The notes beneath the pieces are model-generated. The model had not been told where the DNA came from, searched no databases, and saw only the letters and a list, made by a program, of their open reading frames with translations. Below are positions 20,606-30,489 of a stretch of 64,000 nt of DNA, in pieces; the first letter of the stretch is position 1; each line of letters opens with the position of its first letter. Origin of the DNA: Aureimonas sp. OT7 (GTDB taxonomy: Bacteria > Pseudomonadota > Alphaproteobacteria > Rhizobiales > Rhizobiaceae); NCBI RefSeq assembly GCF_014844055.1, contig NZ_CP062167.1, positions 883,501 through 947,500 on the forward strand. Reading direction: 5' to 3'. A program made the position numbers and the translations under genes.

Positions 20606-21460
20606 ATGGCAGAGCTTATCGCGGCAGTGGTGCAGATGCGCTCCACCACGAAGCCCGAGGACAACATCGCATCGCTGGAAACGCTGGTCGGCCAGGCTGC
20701 GGCCCAGGGGGCGGCCTATGTCCAGACACCGGAAATGACGGGCGCCGTCTGTCGCGACAGGGACGCGCTCCTGGCCAGCCTGAGGCCGGCGGCGGACGAC
20801 CCGGTCGTCGCGGCGGCGTCCCATCTGGCACGGCGCCATGGCATCTACCTGCATATCGGCTCCACCGCCATCGCGGCGCCGGGCGGCATGGCGGCCAACC
20901 GGGCCTTCCTGTTCGGGCCCGATGGCCATGAGGTGGAAACCTACGACAAGATCCACATGTTCGACGTCGATCTCGACAATGGCGAAAGCTGGCGCGAGTC
21001 GCGTACCTATGTGCCCGGCGAACGTGCCGCCCTGGCAAGGTTTTCCGTGGGCGGGGCGGATGTGCGACTGGGGTTTGCGGTGTGTTACGACATGCGCTTT
21101 CCGGAACTGTTCCGCGCCGAAGCCCTGGCCGGCGCCAACGTGCTGACGGCGCCCGCCGCCTTCACGCGGCAGACCGGCGAGGCGCATTGGCATGTGCTGC
21201 TGCGGGCAAGAGCCATCGAGAACAACGCCTTCATGATTGCCGCGGCCCAGGGCGGACGGCATGCCGACGGGCGCGAAACCTACGGCCATTCGATCATCAT
21301 CGATCCCTGGGGCCGGGTGCTGGCGGAAGTCGACGGAGACGAGCCCGGCATCGCGGTGGCCCGGCTGGACCTGACGGCGGTGGATACGGCGCGCGGCCAG
21401 ATTCCCAACCTGCGCAACCGGCGTCCGTTCGCCACCGAGTTTTCCGCCAAGGCGTCATGA
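20606..21460 (+). CDS. Carbon-nitrogen hydrolase (Nit/omega-amidase type)
   Basis: Nitrilase superfamily amidase of 284 residues with the catalytic triad: Glu in QTPEMTG (about residue 43), Lys in YDKIHMFDVDL, Cys in AVCYDMRFPELFR. The last pattern is the hallmark of the Nit1/Nit2 branch, which removes amide from deaminated glutathione or alpha-keto acid amides. The location after a glutaredoxin gene fits a glutathione-repair role, which is inference. Confidence 0.9.
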   Translation: MAELIAAVVQMRSTTKPEDNIASLETLVGQAAAQGAAYVQTPEMTGAVCRDRDALLASLRPAADDPVVAAASHLARRHGIYLHIGSTAIAAPGGMAANRAFLFGPDGHEVETYDKIHMFDVDLDNGESWRESRTYVPGERAALARFSVGGADVRLGFAVCYDMRFPELFRAEALAGANVLTAPAAFTRQTGEAHWHVLLRARAIENNAFMIAAAQGGRHADGRETYGHSIIIDPWGRVLAEVDGDEPGIAVARLDLTAVDTARGQIPNLRNRRPFATEFSAKAS

Positions 21461-21888
21461 TCCGCTATTCGCTTCGTTGCACATCCTGCGGCCATGGTTT
21501 CGACGGGTGGTTCCGCTCGGGCGCGGATTTCGACCGGCAGTCGGCCGGCGGCCTGCTGCAATGTCCCGTCTGCGATGCGGCGCGCGTCGAGAAGGCATTG
21601 ATGGCGCCGGCCGTCGCCACCGCCCCGGAAGCCGCTCCTGCGTCGATGGCGATGGTCGGGGACAGGATGGAGGCGGCCATGGCGAAGCTGCAGGAACTGG
21701 CCCGCGCGGTTCGCGCCAATTCGGACTATGTCGGCCATAAATTTGCCGAGGAGGCCCGCCGCATCCACTTCGGCGAGAGCGAGAAACGCGGCATCTATGG
21801 CGAAGCGACGGCCGAGGACGTGCGATCGCTCCTGGAAGACGGCGTACCGGCCCTTCCGCTTCCGCCGTTGCCCGAAGACCGGAACTGA
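21457..21888 (+). CDS. DUF1178 zinc-ribbon-like protein
   Basis: A 143-residue protein of the DUF1178 family. The N-terminus begins MIRYSLRCTSCGHGFDGWF and has a second pair LQCPVCDA, giving a CxxC-x(n)-CxxC zinc ribbon. The C-terminal part contains ARRIHFGES and EATAEDVRSLLEDG. Function unknown. The ATG overlaps the nitrilase stop (ATGA), so it is in the comF-grxC-nit operon. Confidence 0.88.
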   Translation: MIRYSLRCTSCGHGFDGWFRSGADFDRQSAGGLLQCPVCDAARVEKALMAPAVATAPEAAPASMAMVGDRMEAAMAKLQELARAVRANSDYVGHKFAEEARRIHFGESEKRGIYGEATAEDVRSLLEDGVPALPLPPLPEDRN

Positions 21889-21893
21889 CGCTC

Positions 21894-22166
21894 ATGGCCG
21901 GCCTGTGGCGCAAGGCGCCATCTCCTTGCATCGGTGTCTGCAAGTTCCGCGATGCGGGCCATTGCGTCGGCTGCCGGATGACCAGGCCCGAGAAGAAGCG
22001 GTTCAAGCGGCTCGAGGGCAAGGCGAAGAAGCGCGCCTTCTTCGTGGAATTGAGCGAGCGCCTCCAGCAGGCCGGCCGCTATGCGTACTGGGCGCGCATG
22101 TATCGCCGCCGCTGTGAGAAGAAGGACAGGCCCTGTCCGCTCGACAAGCTGGAAGGCCGCGGCTGA
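21894..22166 (+). CDS. DUF1289 protein, first of a tandem pair
   Basis: Small protein of 90 residues with four spaced cysteines near the N-terminus (SPCIGVCKF and HCVGCRM), the DUF1289 signature, and a second Cys pair near the end (RRRCEKKDRPCPLD). It probably binds a metal or cluster. It follows the DUF1178 gene by 5 bp. The next gene is a paralogue with the same cysteine pattern. Confidence 0.85.
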   Translation: MAGLWRKAPSPCIGVCKFRDAGHCVGCRMTRPEKKRFKRLEGKAKKRAFFVELSERLQQAGRYAYWARMYRRRCEKKDRPCPLDKLEGRG

Positions 22167-22204
22167 GCCTCTTATATTGGACGCATTCCAATCAGGAGAG
22201 TGCC

Positions 22205-22480
22205 GTGTCCGACCCCTGGGCCGATGCCCCATCCCCCTGCGTCGATGTGTGCAAGTACAAGCGCCAGGGGCGTTGCGTCGGCTGCACCATGACGAAGGCG
22301 GAAAAGGATGCCTTCCCGCAATCCGGCAGCGGCCCCATGAAGAAAGCCTTCATCATGGGGTTGATCGAGCGTGTCTCGAAGGAACGCAACCCGGCCTTCT
22401 GGGCCATCGCCTACCGTCGCAAATGCGAGCGCGCCGGGGTGGCGTGCCCGCTGGATGTGCTTGAGGAAGAGGACCGGTGA
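22205..22480 (+). CDS. DUF1289 protein, second of a tandem pair
   Basis: A 91-residue paralogue of the preceding gene (SPCVDVCKY, RCVGCTM, RRKCERAGVACPLD). It starts with GTG and has an AGGAG site 7 bp upstream. The 38-bp gap to the first copy and the shared layout suggest a local duplication followed by divergence: identity outside the cysteine motifs is modest. It ends at the stop codon of the convergent hemF gene. Confidence 0.85.
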   Translation: MSDPWADAPSPCVDVCKYKRQGRCVGCTMTKAEKDAFPQSGSGPMKKAFIMGLIERVSKERNPAFWAIAYRRKCERAGVACPLDVLEEEDR

Positions 22481-23389
22481 TCAGGGCCACTTCACCACGG
22501 GCGGCATGGACGACAGGATCGAGTTGACGTTGCCTCCCGTTTTCAGCCCGAACAGGGTACCCCGGTCGTAGAGCAGGTTGTATTCCACGTATCGTCCGCG
22601 CTGGATCAGTTGCTCCTCGCGGTCGGCCTCGGTGTAGGGCTTGCGCATGTTCTGGCGCACGAGATGCGGATAGACCACCAGGAACGCCTTGCCGACATCG
22701 CGCGTAAAGGCGAAATCGGCATCCCAGCCGCCGCTTTCGATCGGAGAATGCAGCCAATCGTAGAAGATGCCGCCGATGCCCCGCGCCTCGTTGCGGTGGG
22801 GCAGGAAGAAATACTCGTCGCACCATTGCTTGAAGCGGTCGTAGTTGGCGACCCCGGCATGTCGGTCGCAGACGAACTTCATCGCCTTGTGGAACGCCAG
22901 TGTATCCGGGTCGTCCTGGTTGCGCCGGCGCGCAAGCGTCGGCGTCAGGTCCGCTCCGCCGCCGAACCATTGCCCGGTCGTGACCACCATGCGTGTATTC
23001 ATGTGCACGGCCGGCACGTTGGGGTTGCGCATATGGGCGATCAGCGAAATTCCCGAGGCCCAGAAATTGGGATCGTCGCCGGCGCCGGGAATCTGCTTCG
23101 CGAAATCCGCGCTGAACTGCCCGTGCACCGTCGACACGTGGACGCCGACCTTCTCGAAGACCCGCCCATGCATCATCGACATAACGCCGCCGCCGCCATC
23201 CTTGTCGCGTGACCAGGGCGTGCGGACGAAGCGTCCGGCCGGCGTTCCGCCGTCTTCCTGCATCTCGTCCTCGATGGCCTCGAAGGTTTGGCAGATCCTG
23301 TCGCGCAGGGTTTCGAACCATTCGCGCGCTATCGTCTTCTTGTCGTCGAGCCCCTCGGGGAGCCCCTGCGGCAGATCCGGTCTTTCCAT
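22481..23389 (-). CDS. hemF: Oxygen-dependent coproporphyrinogen III oxidase HemF
   Basis: Decarboxylates two propionates of coproporphyrinogen III using O2, in haem synthesis. The 302-residue protein has the conserved blocks [50 protein letters not shown] and [15 protein letters not shown]. Alone on its strand; the other haem genes of the window (hemC, hemD, hemY) are 23 kb away. Confidence 0.97.
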   Translation of the reverse strand: MERPDLPQGLPEGLDDKKTIAREWFETLRDRICQTFEAIEDEMQEDGGTPAGRFVRTPWSRDKDGGGGVMSMMHGRVFEKVGVHVSTVHGQFSADFAKQIPGAGDDPNFWASGISLIAHMRNPNVPAVHMNTRMVVTTGQWFGGGADLTPTLARRRNQDDPDTLAFHKAMKFVCDRHAGVANYDRFKQWCDEYFFLPHRNEARGIGGIFYDWLHSPIESGGWDADFAFTRDVGKAFLVVYPHLVRQNMRKPYTEADREEQLIQRGRYVEYNLLYDRGTLFGLKTGGNVNSILSSMPPVVKWP

Positions 23390-23587
23390 GTCGTCCTCCA
23401 GTAGCGCGCGCCAGTACAGTCATAACGCGCGACGCCGCTACCCAACCGACAAGCAAACTAGTGCGTTTACCTTCCGCGTGGAAGGCTTTGCCATTTCTGC
23501 GGATCCGGGATCCACTTCGATGGCGGTCCGCCCTATCTTTCAACAGGAGCAAAGGCCCCGCCTGTCGCGGAAGCCATGGGTTTGGTG

Positions 23588-23842
23588 ATGGCGCGCATGC
23601 AGAAGCCACCGCTGGACGGTTTGAAACGCCAGCTTGCCAGGACGCGCGCGAGGCCGGGCCCGCCGCGCGACAGCTTCGTGCGGGAAACCTATACGCTGCC
23701 GCGGCCGGAAGCCCGCGTGAAGGCGCGCGAATGGTTCGATCGGTATCCGAAGGCGGCCTACTGGACGTCGGTGGAAAGCTGGCGGCTGCTGCCGGACGGC
23801 AGTGTCGAGTTTACGATGCGCCGCCTGCCGAGTGCCGATTGA
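23588..23842 (+). CDS. Conserved hypothetical protein
   Basis: An 84-residue protein without a known domain. The C-terminal part (ETYTLPRPEARVKAREWF and ESWRLLPDGSVEFTMRRLP) looks like a conserved small protein I have seen in rhizobial genomes; the N-terminus is Arg-rich. Start is uncertain: ATG at 23588, or 12 bp upstream at 23576. It is convergent with the next gene. Confidence 0.65.
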   Translation: MARMQKPPLDGLKRQLARTRARPGPPRDSFVRETYTLPRPEARVKAREWFDRYPKAAYWTSVESWRLLPDGSVEFTMRRLPSAD

Positions 23843-23846
23843 GCGA

Positions 23847-24155
23847 TCACGCGGCGCAGCGCGCCTCGCCATCCAGGACGATCGCCAGGGCGCGCTCGGA
23901 CCAGGCCAGGGCTTCGGCGACCCGCTCGCCTTCAAGAACCTTCGCAAGGAAGACCTCGCTGCGGTAACCGCCGTCGACCGGCACCAGATAGACATGGGTA
24001 AACGGGCCTGACGAGCCGCGATGGACGACGCAATAGACGGCGCAGGCGCGCTTGCCGCACCCCGGCATGGTCATGGCATGGCCGATGAACATGGCCGAGT
24101 CGGCCTTGCCCAGATGAAGCCTGGAGATCGGATCGAAGTTCGAACTTTTGCCCAT
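23847..24155 (-). CDS. Hypothetical protein
   Basis: A 102-residue protein beginning MGKSSNFDPISRLHLG; no domain recognised. It contains CGKRACAVYC, three close cysteines, and a final Cys near the end. The ATG at 24155 is preceded by GGGAAA. The frame is open further upstream, but that part reads as low-complexity Arg/Pro/Gln sequence. Its stop is 5 bp from the convergent neighbour. Confidence 0.6.
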   Translation of the reverse strand: MGKSSNFDPISRLHLGKADSAMFIGHAMTMPGCGKRACAVYCVVHRGSSGPFTHVYLVPVDGGYRSEVFLAKVLEGERVAEALAWSERALAIVLDGEARCAA

Positions 24156-24350
24156 CGTGCCATTTCCCTGCTGTGAGCGGCGCGACGATGGGGCTTGTCC
24201 GTTTGGTTGCCGGAAAGGCCACATCCTCCCTTGCGGAAGCACCACCTTGCCCGGATCGGCAGGTTGGCGTTGGGTCGCGCCCAACTCTTGATGCGGGGCG
24301 CATAGTGCCATGGCGGGGCGGACCGTTCAAGCCCTTCGGCGAAGCGACGT

Positions 24351-24379
24351 TTGACAGGCCCGCGGCTTGAAGGTCATCA
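24351..24379 (+). promoter_or_regulatory. Candidate promoter of the SorC-type regulator gene
   Basis: TTGACA at 24351-24356, about 78 bp before the regulator ATG in a 278-bp intergenic stretch that otherwise shows nothing I can name. No good -10 follows at 17 bp. Confidence 0.3.
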
Positions 24380-24433
24380 CATAGAGGGGCGTCCGGTCTG
24401 GCCGGCGCGGCCGGCAGGAGGGCATTCGGCATC

Positions 24434-25390
24434 ATGGTAAAGATCCGGCAGGACGACGTGCAGAGACTGGACGATGCCGCAAGGGCCGGCTGGCTGTACT
24501 ATGTCGCCGGCCGCACGCAGGACGAGATCGCGCGGCAACTGGGCATTTCCCGGCAGAGCGCCCAGCGTCTCGTCTCCCTGTCCATCAGCGCCGGCCTCGT
24601 CAAGGTGCGCATCGACCATCCCATCGCGGCCTGTCTGGATCTCGCCCAGTCGCTGCGCGAGGCCCATGGATTGCGCTCCGTCGAGGTGGTGCCGTCGGAT
24701 GCATCCTCCAGCTCCACCACCCTCGGCGTTGCGCTGGCCGGTGCGGCGGAAATCCAGCGGCGCCTTGCCGAACAGACACCCTCCATCCTGGCCATGGGCA
24801 CCGGCCGCACCTTGAAGGCCGCCGTGGAGCAACTGCCGGCGTTGCGCGCGCCGCTGCACCGGATCGTATCGCTGACCGGCAACATCACGCTCGACGGCTC
24901 GGCCTCCGTCTTCAACGTCATCTTCTCGATGGCAGACCGGATCGAGGAGGCCTCGCTCTATCCGATGCCGCTGCCGGTCGTCGTATCCTCGCCGCAGGAG
25001 CGGGCCCTCCTGCACGAGCAGAAGGTCGTCGAGCGCACCCTGTCGCTTGCGGCCCAGGCGGACGTGACCTTCGTCGGCATCGGCGAGATCGGCCCGAATG
25101 CGCCGCTGATGAAGGATCGCTTCATATCGCCGGAGGAATGCGACGAGCTCGTCCGCCTCGGGGGCACCGGAGAAATCGTTGGCTGGGTCTTCGACGAAAA
25201 GGGCCGTTTCCTCGACTGTCCCTATAACGAGCGCGTGGCGAGCGCGCCGCTGCCGGCGACCGGAAAGGGAGATGTCATCGCACTCGCCATGGGCCGTTCC
25301 AAACTGCCGGCCATGCGGGCCGCCGTGGTCGGCGGCCTGGTGAGTGGCCTGATAACCGACGAGGAAACCGCGCGCGCCCTTCTGCCCTAG
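24434..25390 (+). CDS. SorC/DeoR-type sugar-binding transcriptional regulator
   Basis: Regulator of 318 residues: an N-terminal helix-turn-helix (YYVAGRTQDEIARQLGISRQS, quoted up to the recognition helix) and a C-terminal sugar-phosphate-binding domain with MGTGRTLKAAVEQL, GNITLDGSASVFN and CDELVRLGGTGEIVGW. SorC-family proteins bind phosphorylated sugars. It lies directly before the polyol transport operon, with a palindrome over the operon's -35 box as the likely operator. Ribosome site GGAGGG 12 bp before the ATG. Confidence 0.92.
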   Translation: MVKIRQDDVQRLDDAARAGWLYYVAGRTQDEIARQLGISRQSAQRLVSLSISAGLVKVRIDHPIAACLDLAQSLREAHGLRSVEVVPSDASSSSTTLGVALAGAAEIQRRLAEQTPSILAMGTGRTLKAAVEQLPALRAPLHRIVSLTGNITLDGSASVFNVIFSMADRIEEASLYPMPLPVVVSSPQERALLHEQKVVERTLSLAAQADVTFVGIGEIGPNAPLMKDRFISPEECDELVRLGGTGEIVGWVFDEKGRFLDCPYNERVASAPLPATGKGDVIALAMGRSKLPAMRAAVVGGLVSGLITDEETARALLP

Positions 25391-25397
25391 CGTCGCA

Positions 25398-25431
25398 AAA
25401 TCAATTGTGCGTCGCGCAACCAAATTGATTT
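25398..25431 (+). promoter_or_regulatory. Palindromic operator before the polyol operon
   Basis: Perfect 9-bp inverted repeat AAATCAATT (25398-25406) and AATTGATTT (25423-25431), with an inner TGCG/CGCA pair (25408-25411, 25415-25418). It overlaps the first two bases of a TTGACA -35 box, so a bound regulator would block RNA polymerase. The SorC-type protein encoded just upstream is the obvious binder. Confidence 0.75.
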
Positions 25432-25458
25432 GACACCGGGGACGGTCGGTGAGAATTT
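25430..25458 (+). promoter_or_regulatory. Polyol operon promoter (-35 TTGACA)
   Basis: Perfect -35 TTGACA at 25430-25435. With a 17-bp spacer the -10 would be GAATTT at 25453-25458, a weak match; GAGAAT two bases upstream is an alternative. Start of the substrate-binding gene is 53 bp further on. Confidence 0.55.
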
Positions 25459-25511
25459 GCCCATGGAACGGACATTTGCTCACTTCTCTGGGTTGGGAGG
25501 CCCTCATCCTC

Positions 25512-26828
25512 ATGTTCAGACAGGCGCTTCTGGCTGGCGCAGCGTCACTTCTGGCCCTTGCGGGGCCGGCCGCCGCTCAACAGACCCTGACCGTCGCGAC
25601 GGTCAACAATGGCGATATGATCCGCATGCAGGGTCTGACCCAGGAATTCACCGCGCAGCACCCGGACATCCAGGTCAACTGGGTGACGCTGGAAGAGAAC
25701 GTGCTTCGCCAGCGCGTGACGACGGACATCGCCACCAAGGGCGGCCAGTTCGACGTCATGACCATCGGGACCTACGAGGTGCCGATCTGGGCGAAGAACC
25801 AGTGGCTCCTGCCGCTCGACAATCTGGGTGCGGATTACGACGTCGACGACATTTTGCCGCCCATCCGCGAGGCCCTGTCGCAGGACGGCACGCTGTATGC
25901 TGCGCCCTTCTATGCCGAAAGCGCGATGACGCTTTACCGCAAGGACCTGTTCGAGGCGGCCGGCCTGACCATGCCGGAAGCGCCGACATGGCAGTTCATC
26001 GCGGAGGCTGCCGAGAAGATCAAGGCGTCCAACCCCGACGTCTACGGCATCTGCCTGCGCGGCAAGCCCGGCTGGGGCGAGAACATGGCCTTCCTCGGCT
26101 CGATGGCCCGGTCCTTCGGCGCCAACTATTTCGATGCCGACTGGCAGCCGCAGTTCGAAAGCGAAGGCTGGAAGACGGCCGTCGCCATGTATGTCGACCT
26201 GATGACGAAATACGGCCCTCCGGGCGCCGCGTCGAACGGCTTCAACGAAAACCTGTCGCTGTTCAACCAGGGGCGTTGCGCCATGTGGATGGATGCGACG
26301 GTGGCCGCGTCCTTCGTCACCAACCCGAAGGAAAGCCAGGTGGCCGACAAGGTCGGCTTCGCGCCGTTCCCCTGCGGGGTCGAGAACTGCCCCAACAGCG
26401 GCGCCAACTGGTTGTGGGCATGGTCGCTGGCCATTCCGGCCGGATCGCAGAAGGCCGAGGCGGCGGAGACCTTCATTTCCTGGGCCACGTCCAAGGCCTA
26501 TCTGGACCTCGTCGCACAGAAGGAAGGCTGGGCGAACGTTCCTCCGGGCACGCGCACCTCGTTGTACGAGAACAGCGAATACACCAGCGCCGCGCCCTTT
26601 GCCGCCGCAACGCTGCAGGCGATCAACAACGCCGACCCATCCATCACGCCGGACAAGCCTTATGTCGGCCTTCAGTTTGCCGCCATCCCTGAATTCCAGG
26701 GGCTCGGCACGGCGGTCGGGCAGCAGATGGCTGCGGCGGTCTCCGGCTCCATGCCCGTGGAGCAGGCCCTCAGCGCTGCCCAGCAGACGGCGGTGCGCGA
26801 GATGACCCGCGGCGGGTACATCAAGTAG
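25512..26828 (+). CDS. Polyol ABC transporter substrate-binding protein (SmoE-like)
   Basis: Periplasmic binding protein of 438 residues with a signal peptide (MFRQALLAGAASLLALAGPA, cleavage after AAA-Q). The body resembles the sorbitol/mannitol family-1 binding proteins: FDVMTIGTYEVPIWAKNQWL, FNQGRCAMWMDATVAASFV and SGANWLWAWSLAIPAGS. It collects a sugar alcohol and hands it to the permeases encoded downstream. GGGAGG lies 11 bp before the ATG at 25512; an upstream in-frame ATG lacks such a site. Confidence 0.93.
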   Translation: MFRQALLAGAASLLALAGPAAAQQTLTVATVNNGDMIRMQGLTQEFTAQHPDIQVNWVTLEENVLRQRVTTDIATKGGQFDVMTIGTYEVPIWAKNQWLLPLDNLGADYDVDDILPPIREALSQDGTLYAAPFYAESAMTLYRKDLFEAAGLTMPEAPTWQFIAEAAEKIKASNPDVYGICLRGKPGWGENMAFLGSMARSFGANYFDADWQPQFESEGWKTAVAMYVDLMTKYGPPGAASNGFNENLSLFNQGRCAMWMDATVAASFVTNPKESQVADKVGFAPFPCGVENCPNSGANWLWAWSLAIPAGSQKAEAAETFISWATSKAYLDLVAQKEGWANVPPGTRTSLYENSEYTSAAPFAAATLQAINNADPSITPDKPYVGLQFAAIPEFQGLGTAVGQQMAAAVSGSMPVEQALSAAQQTAVREMTRGGYIK

Positions 26829-26841
26829 CACCCGAAGACGG

Positions 26842-26874
26842 GCGGCCGCTCCGGGCAAGTCCGGCAGCGGCCGC
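26842..26874 (+). other. Strong hairpin between binding-protein and permease genes
   Basis: GCGGCCGCT (26842-26850) pairs with AGCGGCCGC (26866-26874), with CCGG/CCGG inside. No T-run follows, so it is unlikely to stop transcription fully. Such hairpins after a binding-protein gene often stabilise its mRNA and raise its level above the permeases. Confidence 0.65.
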
Positions 26875-26958
26875 GCACATGCTGCCTCATGCTTCAGCAA
26901 GGGCGAAGTGTCTGCGCCAGGTGCGTGGCCGCAACGCCGAACCACCGGACCAACCGCC

Positions 26959-27831
26959 ATGGCTACCGCACAGACGCATACGGCCGCCCGGCTGATGCTG
27001 GCGCCCTCGGTGATCGCGCTCCTGATCTGGATGATCGTGCCGCTGTCGCTGACGCTGTATTTCTCGACCCTGAACTACAACCTGTTCAATCCGGCCGAGA
27101 CGCCCTTCATCGGGCTGACGAACTACAAGTTCTTCCTGTCGGACCCGGCCTTCTTCACGGCCCTGCGCAACACGCTGGCGCTCGTTGCCGGCGTCCTCGT
27201 CATCACCGTCTGCGGCGGCATCCTGCTCGCCCTGCTGCTCGACCAGGCCTTCTGGGGCGTCAACATCGTGCGGCTGCTGGTGATCGCGCCCTTCTTCGTG
27301 ATGCCCACCGTCGCCGCGCTGGTGTGGAAGAACATGATGATGAACCCGGTCTACGGCGTGATCGGCCAGGCACTCAACGCCATCGGCATCGGCGCCATAG
27401 ACTGGTTCTCGGTCGCGCCGCTGACGGCCGTCATCATCATCGTCGCCTGGCAATGGCTGCCCTTTTCCACCCTGATTCTTCTGACCTCCCTCCAGTCGCT
27501 GTCGGAAGACCAGCGCGAGGCGGCCGAGATGGATGGCGCCGGCGCCCTGTCGATCTTCTGGTACATCACGCTGCCGCACATGGCCCGCGCCATAACGGTG
27601 GTCGTGCTGATCCAGACGATCTTCCTGTTGTCCATCTTCGCCGAGATCTACGTGACCACCAGCGGCGGCCCCGGCCTGCAGACGACCAACATTCCCTATC
27701 TCGTCTACAGCCAGGCGCTGCTGCAGTTCGACGTGGGCGGCGCCTCGGCCGGCGGCATCGTGGCCGTGGTGCTGGCGAACATCGTCGCGATCTTCCTGAT
27801 CCGCATCATCGGCAAGAACCTGGAGGCCTGA
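26959..27831 (+). CDS. Polyol ABC transporter permease 1 (SmoF-like)
   Basis: Inner-membrane permease of 290 residues with six predicted helices. The EAA loop is REAAEMDGAGALSIFWYITLP, cut here to its start EAAEMDGAGA, which docks to the ATPase. It matches the MalF-type subunit of family-1 sugar importers. Start at the ATG at 26959 (MATAQTHTAARL); an earlier start 51 bp upstream is possible. It follows the binding-protein gene after the 26842 hairpin. Confidence 0.92.
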   Translation: MATAQTHTAARLMLAPSVIALLIWMIVPLSLTLYFSTLNYNLFNPAETPFIGLTNYKFFLSDPAFFTALRNTLALVAGVLVITVCGGILLALLLDQAFWGVNIVRLLVIAPFFVMPTVAALVWKNMMMNPVYGVIGQALNAIGIGAIDWFSVAPLTAVIIIVAWQWLPFSTLILLTSLQSLSEDQREAAEMDGAGALSIFWYITLPHMARAITVVVLIQTIFLLSIFAEIYVTTSGGPGLQTTNIPYLVYSQALLQFDVGGASAGGIVAVVLANIVAIFLIRIIGKNLEA

Positions 27832-27836
27832 GACCC

Positions 27837-28667
27837 ATGGCGCGCGCAGTCTCCACCCGCCGCAAGGCCGCCTTTACGGTCATCGGATGGCTCGTCGGCC
27901 TGATGATCTTCTTTCCGGTGCTCTGGACCGTCCTGACCTCGTTCAAGTCGGAGCTGGATGCCATCGCCATCCCGCCGAAATACCTGTTCTTCAACTGGAC
28001 GCTGGAGAACTACCGCGAGGTAAACCAGCGGTCGAACTATTTCCGCTTCATGATGAATTCGGTGTACCTGTCGCTCGGCTCCACCTTCATCGGACTGCTC
28101 TTCGCGGTGCCGGCGGCCTGGGCCATGGCCTTCTCGCCCGGCAAGCGCACCAAGGACATCCTGTTGTGGATGCTGTCCACCAAGATGCTGCCGGCCGTGG
28201 GCGTGCTGGTGCCGATCTACCTTCTGTTCCGGGACTTCAACCTTCTGGATACGCGGGCCGGGCTGATCGGCGTGCTGTTCCTGATCAACCTGCCGATCAT
28301 GGTGTGGATGCTCTACACCTACTTCAAGGAGATACCGGGCGAGATCCTGGAAGCCGCCCGCATGGATGGCGCCTCGCTGCGGCACGAGATTCTGCACGTG
28401 CTGGCGCCGATGGCGGTGCCGGGCATCGCCTCGACCGTGCTTCTGTCGGTGATCCTGGCCTGGAACGAGGCGTTCTGGACGCTCAACCTGACCACCACCA
28501 ACGCCGCGCCCCTGTCGGCCTTCATCGCATCCTTTTCCAGCCCGCAGGGGAATTTCTACGCCAAGCTGTCGGCCGCATCGACGCTCGCGATCGCACCCAT
28601 CCTGATCATCGGGTGGTTCTCGCAGAAGCAGCTTGTGCGTGGCCTGACCTTCGGCGCCGTCAAGTGA
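27837..28667 (+). CDS. Polyol ABC transporter permease 2 (SmoG-like)
   Basis: MalG-type permease of 276 residues with six hydrophobic helices and the EAA loop [20 protein letters not shown]. Pairs with the upstream permease to form the membrane channel. It starts 5 bp after the previous stop; GGAGG lies 12 bp upstream of the ATG. Confidence 0.93.
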   Translation: MARAVSTRRKAAFTVIGWLVGLMIFFPVLWTVLTSFKSELDAIAIPPKYLFFNWTLENYREVNQRSNYFRFMMNSVYLSLGSTFIGLLFAVPAAWAMAFSPGKRTKDILLWMLSTKMLPAVGVLVPIYLLFRDFNLLDTRAGLIGVLFLINLPIMVWMLYTYFKEIPGEILEAARMDGASLRHEILHVLAPMAVPGIASTVLLSVILAWNEAFWTLNLTTTNAAPLSAFIASFSSPQGNFYAKLSAASTLAIAPILIIGWFSQKQLVRGLTFGAVK

Positions 28668-28677
28668 GGAACCCGGC

Positions 28678-29679
<1,002 letters not shown>

Positions 29680-29708
29680 GCAAACCCGAACAGTCTAGGA
29701 CACGCATC

Positions 29709-30485
29709 ATGTATCTCGAAAAGCTGAAACTGGACGGCAAGGTCGCCGTCGTGACGGGTGCTGGCCAGGGCATCGGGGAAGCATGCGCCAACGCCCTCGC
29801 AGAGGCCGGTGCGACGGTGATCGTTGCCGACATGGATGGCGAGCGGGTAAAGGGCGCCGTCGAGCGGCTGACCGCGAAGGGCGCCAAAGCCTTCGGCGCG
29901 ACGCTGAACGTGACGAAATCCGCCGATGTCGCGGCGCTGGCCGACAGAGTGATGGCCGATCATGGCCGCGTCGACATCCTGGTCAACAATGCCGGCGTGG
30001 CGATATCGGACGTGCGCGCCGAAGACACGAGCGACGAGCATTGGCGCTTTCATATGGACGTCAATGTGGACGGCCTGTTCTGGTGCTGCCGCGAATTCGG
30101 CCGCAAGATGCTGGAAGGCGGTTCGGGCGCCATCGTCAATATCGGCTCCATGTCGGGATTCATCGTCAACAAGCCGCAGCCACAGGCCTTCTACAACGCC
30201 TCGAAGGCCGCCGTGCACCACCTGACGAAATCTCTGGCGGCCGAGTGGGGCCAGCGCGGGGTGCGCGTCAACGCTGTCGCGCCGACCTATATCGAAACGC
30301 CGCTTACACGCTTTGGTATGGAAGAGAACCCCGAAATGTATAAGGTGTGGCTGGACATGACGCCGATGGGGAGGGTCGGTCAGCCGGAGGAGATCGCGTC
30401 GGTCGTGCATTTCCTGGCTTCCGATGCTTCCAGCCTCCTGACGGGCTCCATCGTCGTCGCCGACGGAGGCTACACCTGCTGGTAA
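29709..30485 (+). CDS. SDR family polyol dehydrogenase
   Basis: Short-chain dehydrogenase of 258 residues. Cofactor motif TGAGQGIG (residues 16-23), NNAG, catalytic Ser in NIGSMSG and YNASK, and the C-terminal GGYTCW seen in rhizobial polyol dehydrogenases. VADMD after the second strand suggests NAD rather than NADP. With the ribulokinase-like gene next to it, ribitol or D-arabitol oxidation to a pentulose is likely; sorbitol is an alternative. Part of the polyol operon. Confidence 0.9.
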   Translation: MYLEKLKLDGKVAVVTGAGQGIGEACANALAEAGATVIVADMDGERVKGAVERLTAKGAKAFGATLNVTKSADVAALADRVMADHGRVDILVNNAGVAISDVRAEDTSDEHWRFHMDVNVDGLFWCCREFGRKMLEGGSGAIVNIGSMSGFIVNKPQPQAFYNASKAAVHHLTKSLAAEWGQRGVRVNAVAPTYIETPLTRFGMEENPEMYKVWLDMTPMGRVGQPEEIASVVHFLASDASSLLTGSIVVADGGYTCW

Positions 30486-30489
30486 GGGA

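Noticed and set aside
25545..26960. 471-residue minus-strand open frame
   Set aside because: Antisense of the binding-protein gene; no recognisable domain.
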